From: CAWFQB01 sp965277875
GTDB lineage: Bacteria > Armatimonadota > Chthonomonadetes > Chthonomonadales > Chthonomonadaceae
Length of the DNA stretch: 64,000 nt
Assembly (NCBI GenBank): GCA_965277875.1
Contig: CBDIDV010000002.1
Span: 2,976,001-3,040,000, forward strand
Direction: 5' to 3'
The position numbers and the translations under genes were made by a program. Below, one piece after another: positions 18,131-26,005 of this stretch. Each line of letters begins with the position of its first letter. Within the stretch, counting starts at the first letter, position 1. Under the pieces are notes generated by a model that was given only the letters and a program-made list of their open reading frames with translations, did no database searches and had not been told where the DNA came from.

Positions 18131-19084
18131 CTAGCAGCCGAGCGATTGACGGTACACGGCTGCCGGTGTCTGGTAGCCCAGCGCCTGGTGCGGACGCGCT
18201 TCATTATAGAAGTGGAAGTAGGCGCACAGTCCGCTTTGCACTTCGTTAGGCGTTTCATATCCTTTCAGATATACGTCTTCGTATTTGACGGTTCGCCACA
18301 AGCGTTCTACAAAGATGTTGTCTAAGGCGCGGCCTCGCCCATCCATGCTGATTGCAATGTCTTCCGCCAGCAGGCGACCGGTAAACTCCCTGCTCGTGAA
18401 CTGAACGCCCTGATCGCTGTTAAAGATATGCGGCTTGCCGCTTGTCAGTGCCTGTTCCAGCCCTTCTATACAGAAGGCGGTGTCCATTGTGTTGGAAAGC
18501 TGCCAGGCCAGGACGAAGCGGCTGTACCAATCGATCACAGCAAACAGGTACACAAATCCCTTCGGCATGGGAATATACGTGATGTCGCCGCTCCACACCT
18601 GATTGACGTGGTCGATCTTGACGCCGCGCAGCAGGTAAGGATAGGTCGGGTTCTCAGGCGACGGGCGGCTTGTATTCGGGCCGGGAACCATTGCCTGCAA
18701 GCCCATGACCTGCATCAAGCGGGCAATCCGCTTCTTGTTGACCTCGTATCCACCCTGGCGCAGCATACGCGTGACCTTGCGGTAGCCGAAGAACGGGTGC
18801 GCGGTGTACTCTTCATCTATCAGGCGCATCAGGCGTAGGTTGAGTTCGCTCTCGCCACGCGGTTGGTAGTAGTAGCCGGAGCGAGACAAACCTAACAGTT
18901 CACATTGGCGCGCGATGCTGATCTGCGGATGACGGGCTTCGACGCGCTGCCGCAGTACATCAAGAGAGCCGTCCTGATTTTTTTTTGAGCCAGTCGAGTT
19001 CGACCTTGAGCTGCCCGATCTGCTGGTAGAGTTGATCCGTGAGTTCTTCTTGGTCTTTGTCGTCCTTGACGCGCTTGTCGGCAA
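18131..19084 (-). CDS. IS3-family transposase, OrfB (DDE integrase domain)
   Basis: The catalytic half of the transposase. HTH_21-like segment QCELLGLSRSGYYYQPRG, then the rve integrase core with the DDE residues in SGDITYIPM, FNSDQGVQFTS and FVERLWRTVKYEDVYL. The domain is complete. The first about 35 residues of the open frame overlap orfA and are low-complexity, so the normal product is probably the OrfAB fusion made by frameshifting. An A9 run (18978-18986 on the other strand) lies in the overlap. OrfB is in the +1 frame relative to OrfA, not the usual -1, so slippage at the run or a one-base change in it is needed. Confidence 0.88.
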   Translation of the reverse strand: MPTSASRTTKTKKNSRINSTSRSGSSRSNSTGSKKNQDGSLDVLRQRVEARHPQISIARQCELLGLSRSGYYYQPRGESELNLRLMRLIDEEYTAHPFFGYRKVTRMLRQGGYEVNKKRIARLMQVMGLQAMVPGPNTSRPSPENPTYPYLLRGVKIDHVNQVWSGDITYIPMPKGFVYLFAVIDWYSRFVLAWQLSNTMDTAFCIEGLEQALTSGKPHIFNSDQGVQFTSREFTGRLLAEDIAISMDGRGRALDNIFVERLWRTVKYEDVYLKGYETPNEVQSGLCAYFHFYNEARPHQALGYQTPAAVYRQSLGC

Positions 19085-19250
19085 AGACGGTGGGCAGGCT
19101 ATCGAGCAGTTGCTTCTTCCACTGCATCAGCAGATTGGGATGCACTTGCGCTTCGCTTGCGATCTCCGCGAGAGTGCGGCTGCCTTTGACCACTTCGAGC
19201 GCCAACTTGGCCTTGAACTCGGCAGAATAGCGTTTACGTAGTGTGGACAT
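18960..19250 (-). CDS. IS3-family transposase, OrfA (helix-turn-helix)
   Basis: A 96-residue protein: LRKRYSAEFKAKLALEVVKG, TLAEIASEAQVHPNLLMQWK (the helix-turn-helix that binds the element ends), then a leucine-rich coiled coil (LTDQLYQQIGQLKVELDWLK) before the overlap with orfB. It lies 74 bases inside the element's left end. Confidence 0.9.
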   Translation of the reverse strand: MSTLRKRYSAEFKAKLALEVVKGSRTLAEIASEAQVHPNLLMQWKKQLLDSLPTVFADKRVKDDKDQEELTDQLYQQIGQLKVELDWLKKKSGRLS

Positions 19251-19493
19251 GATGGGTTCTCCTGTGTTCTATTTTGACACAGCCACCACCTTAAACCATT
19301 GTCCAGTTTCTTGGGGTCATTATACTTCCTGATACACGGCTTCCAAAAACCCATGCTTCAACTGCTTATGCACTTCCATCGCCGCCCCTATGATGTTGTA
19401 GGTCTGCTGATCTTTATCGGTGCTATCCACTTTCTTCCCTCTGCATCATAATCTGTGTTAAATCTGTGTAAATCTGTGGATAACTCTTTCCCC

Positions 19494-22400
19494 CTACTCC
19501 ACCCAGACCGTCTGCCGGCCCAGGATACGTTCCAGCGCCTGCCGGAAACCCTCGTTGAACTCGGCCAAGAGTTCGGTGCGTACCTCGTGCATCTGCCCGC
19601 CCTCGGCCACTTTGATGTGGACAGGGGCCGCGCTGCCGTTGCCCCGATGCTGCTCGACCGTGTCGCGCACATAGCGCATCATGTCGCGCTTGGACGGGTC
19701 CAGTTTGATGACGATCTTGCTTGGCCCCGCCTGATTGTTCGCGCCACCACCCAATTGGAGGATCTCGTCGGCCAGCACCTCGACGATGTTGCCGCCCTCG
19801 TCGTCGTCGCGCACGCGCTCGCGGTGGTTGGCCTTGCCTTTGAGCAGGACGATCTTGTCTTTTTCCAGGTTCTGGCCCTGCTGCGCGAATACGGCGGGGA
19901 ACATGGTGCAGCTAACGGTTCCGGTCATGTCTTCCAGGGTGAAGAAGGCCATCGGGTCGCCGCTTTTCTTGGATGTGAACGGCTTGATGCTCGTGATGAT
20001 GCCGCCCAGCGTGATCTCGGCGCGGTCGGGCATTTCAGGCAGATCGGACACGTGCAGGGCGCGGGCCTTCTCGAAGCGGGCCGCGAACGCCTGCAAAGGG
20101 TGATCCGAAAGGTACAGGCCCAGCAGGTCGCGCTCGAAGCCTAAAAGCTGCGCGGTCGGGTAGTCCGGCACATTGGGGATGGGAATGTTTTCCACGGTCG
20201 CGCCCGTGTCCGTGTCGTCGCCGAACATATCGGCAAGGGAGGCCTGCCCGTTCTTCTTGTCTTTCTGGGCGCGCTGCGCCTGCTGGCCGCACTGATCCAG
20301 GATGTCCACGAGGGCGCGGCGATTCGTGTGTCCGGGCAGGGACGCGAACGCGCCGCATTGTATCAGGGCCTCAATCGTGCCACGCGATACGCCGCCCGCC
20401 TCGCTGCTCATCACGCGGTTGCACACATCGGCCAGACTGCCGAACGCTCCGCCCTCGGCGCGCGCCCTTAAAACGATTTCGACAGCCGCCCGGCCCACGC
20501 CTTTGATGGCGGCAAGCCCAAAGCGGATGGTATCGCCCTCGACGGTGAAGTCCGCGCTGCTGGCGTTGATGTCGGGGGTCAGGACCGAAATGCCCATGCG
20601 CTTGCACTCGTCCATGCACGTTACCAATTTGTCGGGCTTTTCCACGAAGCAGGCGAGCAGGGCGCACATGTATTCGACCGGGTAATTCGCTTTCAGGTAC
20701 GCGGTCTGATAGGCGACCATCGCGTAGCACACGGCGTGGGCCTTGTTGAAGGCGTAGCCCGCGAAGGGTTCCATCAGGTCGAAGATTTCGTTGGCCTTCT
20801 TTTCCGACACGCCGTTTTCTTTGGCACCCCGCAAAAAGTTTTCGCGCTCCTTGACCATCACGTCTTTTTTCTTTTTGCCCATCACGCGGCGCAGCAGGTC
20901 GGCCTGGCCCAGCGTGTAGCCCGATATGATCTGCGCGATCCGCATCACCTGATCCTGGTACACGATCACGCCATACGTCTCGCTGAGCAGTTCTTCCAGC
21001 AGGGGGTGCGGGTACTCGATCTTTTCCATGCCGTGCTTGCAGCGCACGAAGCGGGGAATATGCGCCATCGGGCCGGGGCGATACAGGGCGACCATAGCGG
21101 CCACGTCGCGCACACTGGTCGGCTTGAGTTCCTGCACGTACCGGCGCATTTGGGGCGATTCGAGCTGGAACACGCCCACGCACTCGCCCCGCGCCAGCAG
21201 GTCATACGTGCGCTTCACGTCCGGCGTGTCGCCTTCCAGGGGCAGTTTACGCACGTCCAGCTTGATGCCGTGCGTGGCGTAGACGTTTTCGACGGCCTTG
21301 CCCAGAATGGTCAGGTTAATCAGGCCCAGAAAGTCCATTTTGAGCAGGCCGATTTTTTCCAGCATACCGGCTGTGTACTGCGTCACGCAGCCGCCGTCCG
21401 CGCTGCGCGTCAGCGGCGTGTAGTTGACAAGCGGATCGTGCGAGATCATGACACCGGCGGCGTGAACGCTGGCATGGCGTGAAATGCCTTCCAGGCGCTT
21501 GGCCGTATCAATGAGTTTACGGGCGGCGGGGTCGCGCACGTATGCGTTCTTGAACTCGGCGACTGCGTCCAGCGTCTTGTCAATGGTCATGCCGACGGGG
21601 ATAGTGGGGATCATCTTGCACAGCTTGTCCACATCGCCGCCGGGGTAGCCCAGCGCGCGGCCCGCGTCTTTGAGGACGGCGCGGGCGGCGAGCGTTCCGA
21701 ATGTGATGATCTGCGCGACGCGGGCCTCGGTCGGGTCGGCCTGATCGGGGCTGTACTTGCGCGTCACGTACTCGATCACTTCCTGTCGGCGCGTGTCCTC
21801 AAAGTCCATGTCCACATCGGGCATCTGTACGCGTTCGGGGTTCAGGAAGCGCTCAAACGTCAGGCCGTACTCGACGGGGTCAATGTCGGTAATGTCCACG
21901 AGGTACGAGACCAGGCAGCCCGCCGCCGACCCGCGCACACCGTACACGATCTTTTCGCGGGCGGAAAACTCGGCAAAGTCCTTGACAATAAGAATGTACT
22001 GCGCGAACCCGGTCTTTTCAATGATGCCCAATTCGTAGCGCATTCGGTCAACCACGACCTGAGAAGGATTGCCGTTGTACTTACGCATCAGCCCTTCCTC
22101 GGACAGCTTTGTGAGATATTCGAGGGGCGTGTATCCGTCCGGGATGCCGGGCGAGGGCATGGGGGCGCGTCCGAACTCCAGTTCCACATTGCAGCGTTCC
22201 GCGATGCCCAGCGTGTTTTCAATGGCGTGGGGGTGCAGATGATGAAACAGGTCTTTCATCTCCTGCGAGGATTTCAGGTAGAACTCCTGCGTGGCGTATT
22301 TGAGGCGGTCGGTGTCGTTGACGTTCGCGCCGGTTCCGATGCACAGCAGAATGTCGTGGGCGTCCGCGTCGCCGCCCGTGAGATAGTGGACATCGTTAGA

Positions 22401-23024
22401 GCAGATGACGGGCAAGCCCAATTCTTTGGCGATCTTGAGCAGGTGTATGTTGCAGGCGATCTGTTCGGGCAGGTTGTGGTTCTGTATTTCCACATAGTAG
22501 TTTTCGCGCCCGAACACGTTGTCGGCGTACCACGCGCAGGCGTCGCGGGCCGAGTCGTAGTCGTTACGCATCAAATGACTGTTGATCTCGCTGCCCAGGC
22601 AGGCCGTGGTTCCGATGAGTCCCGCGCCGTATTGCCTTAGAAGGTCGCGGTCAATGCGGGGCTTGTAGTAGTAGCCTTGCAGGGCGGCGATACTTGTCAG
22701 TTTAAGGAGGTTTTGGTAGCCCTCGTTGTTGCGGGCGAGCAGTACCATGTGGTACGCCGATTTGTCCACCTGCGGCACTTTGTCAGTGTGCTTGCGCGGA
22801 GCGACATACGCCTCGACGCCCAGGATCGGCTTGACGCCTTTAGCTTTGCACTTTTCGTAAAAGTCCGCCGTGCCGTACATAACGCCGTGGTCGGTGAGGG
22901 CGAGGGCGGGCATTTCCATTTCCGCCGCGCGCCGGATCAGGGGATCCAGACGGTTCGCGCCGTCGAGCAGGCTAAATTCGCTGTGGCAATGCAGATGCAC
23001 AAAATCGCTGCTATGGTCGCTCAT
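19494..23024 (-). CDS. dnaE: DNA polymerase III alpha subunit
   Basis: The replicative DNA polymerase, 1176 residues, a normal DnaE length. N-terminal PHP domain (FVHLHCHSEFSLLDG, then HGVMYG). Polymerase core with PDVDMDFEDTRR carrying the catalytic aspartates, VRGSAAGCLVSYLV and RHASVHAAGVMIS. Then GYAFNKAHAVCYAMVAYQTAYLKANYP, the helix-hairpin-helix region (AIKGVGRAAVEIVLRAR) and an OB-fold near the C-terminus (KSGDPMAFFTLEDMTGTVSC). Its stop is 7 bases from inverted-repeat element B. Upstream lies a 112-base dispersed repeat. Confidence 0.97.
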   Translation of the reverse strand: MSDHSSDFVHLHCHSEFSLLDGANRLDPLIRRAAEMEMPALALTDHGVMYGTADFYEKCKAKGVKPILGVEAYVAPRKHTDKVPQVDKSAYHMVLLARNNEGYQNLLKLTSIAALQGYYYKPRIDRDLLRQYGAGLIGTTACLGSEINSHLMRNDYDSARDACAWYADNVFGRENYYVEIQNHNLPEQIACNIHLLKIAKELGLPVICSNDVHYLTGGDADAHDILLCIGTGANVNDTDRLKYATQEFYLKSSQEMKDLFHHLHPHAIENTLGIAERCNVELEFGRAPMPSPGIPDGYTPLEYLTKLSEEGLMRKYNGNPSQVVVDRMRYELGIIEKTGFAQYILIVKDFAEFSAREKIVYGVRGSAAGCLVSYLVDITDIDPVEYGLTFERFLNPERVQMPDVDMDFEDTRRQEVIEYVTRKYSPDQADPTEARVAQIITFGTLAARAVLKDAGRALGYPGGDVDKLCKMIPTIPVGMTIDKTLDAVAEFKNAYVRDPAARKLIDTAKRLEGISRHASVHAAGVMISHDPLVNYTPLTRSADGGCVTQYTAGMLEKIGLLKMDFLGLINLTILGKAVENVYATHGIKLDVRKLPLEGDTPDVKRTYDLLARGECVGVFQLESPQMRRYVQELKPTSVRDVAAMVALYRPGPMAHIPRFVRCKHGMEKIEYPHPLLEELLSETYGVIVYQDQVMRIAQIISGYTLGQADLLRRVMGKKKKDVMVKERENFLRGAKENGVSEKKANEIFDLMEPFAGYAFNKAHAVCYAMVAYQTAYLKANYPVEYMCALLACFVEKPDKLVTCMDECKRMGISVLTPDINASSADFTVEGDTIRFGLAAIKGVGRAAVEIVLRARAEGGAFGSLADVCNRVMSSEAGGVSRGTIEALIQCGAFASLPGHTNRRALVDILDQCGQQAQRAQKDKKNGQASLADMFGDDTDTGATVENIPIPNVPDYPTAQLLGFERDLLGLYLSDHPLQAFAARFEKARALHVSDLPEMPDRAEITLGGIITSIKPFTSKKSGDPMAFFTLEDMTGTVSCTMFPAVFAQQGQNLEKDKIVLLKGKANHRERVRDDDEGGNIVEVLADEILQLGGGANNQAGPSKIVIKLDPSKRDMMRYVRDTVEQHRGNGSAAPVHIKVAEGGQMHEVRTELLAEFNEGFRQALERILGRQTVWVE

Positions 23025-23154
23025 TATGGGGGTGTGCCTCGGAGTAGAAATTTGTTTGCAAGACGGTCAGGGTACGAATAGCGAATGATGGCCGAACAGC
23101 GGCGGCAATCGCGCCGTTTCCCGCCTATCTAGGACACGCGCAGACCGCGCGCCC

Positions 23155-23266
23155 TAGATGTGGAAGATACGCTATTCTATTCTGTTTCGCGTCCAAAGAC
23201 AACTAGACACATTTATACCGCTTAATCTATTCTACTTTGATGCAAGCCGCTGACAGTAACTGCGTT
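23155..23266. repeat. 112-base dispersed repeat, copy 1
   Basis: About 92 percent identical to 28886-28998, same orientation. It begins TAGATGTGGAAGATACGC and ends GGTAACTGCGTT or AGTAACTGCGTT. It has no open frame. Both copies lie upstream of a minus-strand gene (dnaE here, DUF3800 there). Confidence 0.88.
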
Positions 23267-23430
23267 CCCTGTGTGCCACAATGGTGTGAGACAAAATCCC
23301 GTACACGAAAGAGTGTAGATCGCCAGGGCGGAGAACAGGACTTCTCCTATGAACACACCGTTGACAACCCCCCCGACAACCAAGACCGCCACGAACGGAC
23401 AGCACAGCCTTGTGCCTGCGGGGGCGAACC

Positions 23431-23703
23431 GTGGGCGAGGCCATAGACGCGCTGACGCCTCAGTTGGAAAGCGATGGTAACGCCGCCACGCTGATTATCG
23501 TGCAAAGTTTGCGCCCGGATCGTTTTTTCAACGCGGCGCAGCAGCAGAGGCTAACGGAACTGATGACCGTTTTTCGCGCGCATCGAGACGCAGGCGCTGC
23601 CATGCCGGATGCGGAACGCGCGGAACTGGAACAGCTTGTAGATGCTGAAACACGCGCAACGGGACTGCGCGCCGCTGCCCTCTTGGGACATACGGGGACA
23701 TGA
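23431..23703 (+). CDS. Small partner protein of an HNH nuclease
   Basis: About 90 residues from GTG 23431 (VGEAIDALTPQL, IIVQSLRPDRFFNAAQQQRL, ELEQLVDAE). The same pair of a short helical protein followed by an HNH nuclease is familiar from cyanobacteria and other phyla. Its stop overlaps the HNH start in ATGA (23700-23703), so the two are translationally coupled. An in-frame TTG at 23410 is an alternative start. A run of seven C at 23368-23374 separates this frame from an ATG at 23349 in another frame; a one-base change there would give a longer product. Confidence 0.65.
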   Translation: MGEAIDALTPQLESDGNAATLIIVQSLRPDRFFNAAQQQRLTELMTVFRAHRDAGAAMPDAERAELEQLVDAETRATGLRAAALLGHTGT

Positions 23704-24101
23704 ACGCATTGTACCCGCGTGTGGCGGATCGAGCGGGCCATCGCTGCGAATACTGCCACGCGCCTGAGAACATCTTCAATATGCTGCATGAGGTAGAGCA
23801 TATTCTTCCCACGTCTCGCGGCGGTGCGGACGACGAAGCCAACCTTGCGCTTGCCTGTCATGCCTGCAATCTCTACAAATCCGATTTTGTCATCGGTCAT
23901 GATGCCGACACGCAGACGGATACGCGTTTATTCCATCCCCGACAAGAGGCGTGGGCTGACCATTTTCGCATAGACATGGCGGCTGCCGCAATCATGGGGA
24001 CAACGCCAATCGGACTCGCGACCGTGATTCGCCTGCAAATCAATCGAGCCGCGCAGCTTGTCGCCCGTCGTTTGTGGATTGAGTTGCGTCTGTTTCCCTG
24101 A
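23700..24101 (+). CDS. HNH endonuclease domain protein
   Basis: A 133-residue nuclease of the beta-beta-alpha-metal type. The zinc and catalytic elements are visible: HRCEYCHAP (first CxxC), EVEHILPTSRGGADDEANLALACHACNLYKSD, giving the E-H pair, the N of NLALAC and the second CxxC. LFHPRQEAWADHF follows, as in relatives. Possible roles are defence or mobile DNA; not determinable here. Translation is coupled to the preceding small gene. Confidence 0.9.
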   Translation: MNALYPRVADRAGHRCEYCHAPENIFNMLHEVEHILPTSRGGADDEANLALACHACNLYKSDFVIGHDADTQTDTRLFHPRQEAWADHFRIDMAAAAIMGTTPIGLATVIRLQINRAAQLVARRLWIELRLFP

Positions 24102-24326
24102 TCCGCAATGCTTTTATACTCGTTCTCCGTGTTCTCCGTGGTTCCTCTTCCTCACTTCTGCATTGGATACACTGGAACGTTGACCCACCGAAGAGTACGC
24201 AACATGCGCACCTGCACTGGCTGCCCCTCCGGTGCTGCCAATAAATAAACGGCTTTGCTTTGCTTCCATGCTCATGGCGGCGAGCGAAGCCATTTGCTTG
24301 TGAGGAGGTAACGAAGACTGCAAAAA

Positions 24327-24355
24327 TTGACTTGCTGATGCCTGACAGGTACAAT
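24327..24355 (+). promoter_or_regulatory. Sigma-70 type promoter of the Mrp gene
   Basis: TTGACT (24327-24332) and TACAAT (24350-24355) with a 17-base spacer, 22 bases before the start codon. GGTACAAT also fits a -10 form seen at four other genes in this window. Confidence 0.7.
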
Positions 24356-24377
24356 GCAGTATCAGAGGAGAATTTTC

Positions 24378-25493
24378 ATGGCGAATGCAGCAATCAACAG
24401 CACCATAGCGGCGGGCGAAGTGACGGAGGCGCAGGTTCTGGACGCGCTCAGGGTCGTGCAGGACCCTGATCTGCACCGGGACATCGTCACGCTCGGCTTT
24501 GTCAAGGATGTGAAAATCTGCGACGGCAATGTGGCCTTCAAGGTGGAACTGACCACGCCCGCCTGTCCCGTCAAAGACCTGCTGAAGATGCAGGCGATTG
24601 AGGCCGTGGCGGCGATTGCGGGCGTGACGCAGGTGCAGGTGGAGATGACCGCGCAGGTGCGCGCCCCCCGGCGCACGGGCAAGGAGCTGATCCCCAAAGT
24701 GCGGCACGTTATCGCGGTGGCGAGCGGCAAGGGCGGCGTGGGCAAAAGCACCGTGAGCGTGAACCTGGCCGTGGCGCTGGCGCAGATGGGCGCGAAAGTC
24801 GGACTGATGGACGCCGACATCTACGGCCCGTCCCTGCCCCTGATGATGGGCGTGGACAAAAAGCCCCTGCTCAAAGAGACCCCCGACGGCCCCAAGATGG
24901 TTCCGATTGCCAGCCATGGCGTGCTGCTGATCTCGCTGGGCTTTCTGCTCGACCCGGACAAGGCCGTGATCTGGCGCGGCCCGATGGTGGCGGGAACCGT
25001 GCGGCAATTATTAGCTGACGTGATCTGGGGCGAACTGGATTACCTGATCGTTGACCTGCCGCCGGGTACGGGCGACGCTTCGCTGACCCTGGCGCAGCAG
25101 GTCCCGCTTTCGGGCGTGGTTGTCGTGATGACGCCGCAGCAGGTGGCGCAGGAGATCGCCAACAAAAGCATTCAGATGTTCCGTTCGGTCGGCCAGAGCC
25201 AGAGCCGCGCGATCCCGATTTTGGGGGTCGTGGAAAACATGAGCGGCGGCGTGTTCGGGTCGGGCGGCGGCGAGCGGGCGGCGGGACGTTTGCAGGTGCC
25301 GTTCTTAGGCCGTGTTCCGCTTGATCCCGCCATCTGCGACGCGGGCGACGCGGGCCAGCCTGCCATTCTCGCCGCTCCCGACAGCGAGCAGGCGCGTTCA
25401 TTCCGTGACATCGCCCGCACCGTGGCCGCGCAGGTCAGCATCCTGCAATACGCGCAGGAGCAGAGCGAACCGGACACGCCGCCCGAAGCGTAA
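24378..25493 (+). CDS. Mrp/ApbC-family P-loop ATPase with N-terminal DUF59 domain
   Basis: A 371-residue cytoplasmic protein of the Mrp/NBP35 family, known as iron-sulfur cluster carriers. Residues about 10-95 form the MIP18/DUF59 domain (VVQDPDLHRDIVTLGFVKDV, TTPACPVKDLL). The deviant Walker A is VASGKGGVGKSTVSVNLAVAL; the switch is LMDADIYGPSLPLMMG and DYLIVDLPPGTGDASLT. Where typical members have a CxxC for the bridging cluster after VENMS, this protein has GGVFGSGGGE and no cysteines, so it may not hold the shared cluster. ATG 24378 has AGAGGAG seven bases upstream. Confidence 0.92.
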   Translation: MANAAINSTIAAGEVTEAQVLDALRVVQDPDLHRDIVTLGFVKDVKICDGNVAFKVELTTPACPVKDLLKMQAIEAVAAIAGVTQVQVEMTAQVRAPRRTGKELIPKVRHVIAVASGKGGVGKSTVSVNLAVALAQMGAKVGLMDADIYGPSLPLMMGVDKKPLLKETPDGPKMVPIASHGVLLISLGFLLDPDKAVIWRGPMVAGTVRQLLADVIWGELDYLIVDLPPGTGDASLTLAQQVPLSGVVVVMTPQQVAQEIANKSIQMFRSVGQSQSRAIPILGVVENMSGGVFGSGGGERAAGRLQVPFLGRVPLDPAICDAGDAGQPAILAAPDSEQARSFRDIARTVAAQVSILQYAQEQSEPDTPPEA

Positions 25494-25553
25494 ACAGCGC
25501 GAGATAAGCGGGAAGCAGCCTGAAAATTTGCCGCGAACCGGGCGAAAATATGC

Positions 25554-25582
25554 TTGACCTACGAGGTGTGATATGTTATACT
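25554..25582 (+). promoter_or_regulatory. Strong sigma-70 type promoter
   Basis: TTGACC (25554-25559), 17-base spacer, TATACT (25577-25582) preceded by TGT. It points to the 56-residue gene at 25697, giving a leader of about 105 bases. No known riboswitch was recognised in the leader. Confidence 0.7.
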
Positions 25583-25696
25583 AGCCTTGTTGACGGCCGC
25601 TTCCAGCCAGGCGTTTCCGTCTCTTTTCTCCAACCAAGCCGGACAGAACGACGTGGTGCTGTCCCGAATACACGCGCAGAATATCGAGGATTTCAC

Positions 25697-25867
25697 ATGA
25701 ACACCGATCAGATGGAATGGAAAACCGTAGAAGCCGTGACGACCGAAGGGCCGTCGCTCGACTTTATCCGCGCAGTCGCGGAACTGCTGGAAACGAATCT
25801 GGACGATATTCTCGCGGAACTCGGCTATACGCACCCCGAAGCCGCAGAACTTCTGGCCGTCAAATAG
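25697..25867 (+). CDS. Small acidic protein of unknown function
   Basis: A 56-residue acidic helical protein (VEAVTTEGPSLDFIRAVAEL, LETNLDDILAELGYTHPEAAEL). ATG 25697 has CGAGGA eight bases upstream. It has its own strong promoter and a hairpin terminator after it, so it is a one-gene unit. No family recognised. Confidence 0.65.
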   Translation: MNTDQMEWKTVEAVTTEGPSLDFIRAVAELLETNLDDILAELGYTHPEAAELLAVK

Positions 25868-25934
25868 AAGGCCCGATACGCAAGTATCCTTTTATGACAT
25901 TTACCTAAGGCACAATCAACCTGAAACATAAACG

Positions 25935-25970
25935 GCGCGGCATGGACGCAAATGTCCATGCCGCGCTTTC
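25935..25970 (+). terminator. Rho-independent terminator
   Basis: A perfect 13-base stem (GCGCGGCATGGAC and its complement) with a 6-base loop, followed by TTTC, 67 bases after the small-gene stop. Confidence 0.75.
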
Positions 25971-26005
25971 ATCACAAGCAGTGTCCCTTTGTACCTACTA
26001 TTTAC

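Larger units (their letters stand above)
18060..19324 (-). mobile_element. IS3-family insertion sequence, 1265 bp
   Basis: Ends are TATAGTGACCCC and, inverted, TATAATGACCCC (11 of 12 match), with a GACAA match further in. A 3-base direct repeat CTT lies at 18057-18059 and 19325-19327, the size expected for this family. The exact ends were set by requiring the interrupted GxxExxY frame to be restored, which works only with this choice. It carries overlapping orfA and orfB on the minus strand. Confidence 0.88.
17788..19430 (-). pseudogene. GxxExxY protein (PD-(D/E)XK fold), interrupted by an IS3-family element
   Basis: The gene is in two pieces. The 5' piece runs 19430 to 19325 from a GTG and encodes IIGAAMEVHKQLKHGFLEAVYQE; GFLEAVY is the family motif. 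The 3' piece runs 18056 to 17788 and encodes ALALECGLRGIPFGREVHLPV, YRADFVCYDDIIVETKAL and LNYLKATGFHRALILNFG. Removing the insertion and one copy of its 3-base duplication joins the pieces in frame to 124 residues, the usual family length. D and E-x-K of the nuclease core (DFVCYDDIIVETKAL) are intact. The family (TIGR04256, PF13366) has no established function. As it stands the gene is broken. Confidence 0.88.
17732..19486. mobile_element. Inverted-repeat element B carrying a GxxExxY gene
   Basis: Arms at 17732-17769 and 19449-19486 are inverted copies of about 37 bases that begin GAGTTATCCACAG and repeat a 10-base unit ending in ACAGATT. They are clearly the same family as the empty inverted repeats A, D and F. 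Between them is one gene, a GxxExxY protein, later interrupted by an IS3-family insertion. Without that insertion the unit would be about 487 bp. It lies between the start of the SGNH gene and the stop of dnaE. I infer a small transposon-like unit; no transposase of its own is present. Confidence 0.75.

Noticed and set aside
18059..19324. A 5-base TTATA duplication as the target site of the IS3 element
   Set aside because: TATA is palindromic and belongs to the element ends; with this choice the GxxExxY frame reads a stop, while the 3-base CTT choice restores it fully.
24114..25007. Long minus-strand frame opposite the Mrp gene
   Set aside because: It is the His/Arg-rich complement of a clear Mrp coding region and contains no recognisable domain.
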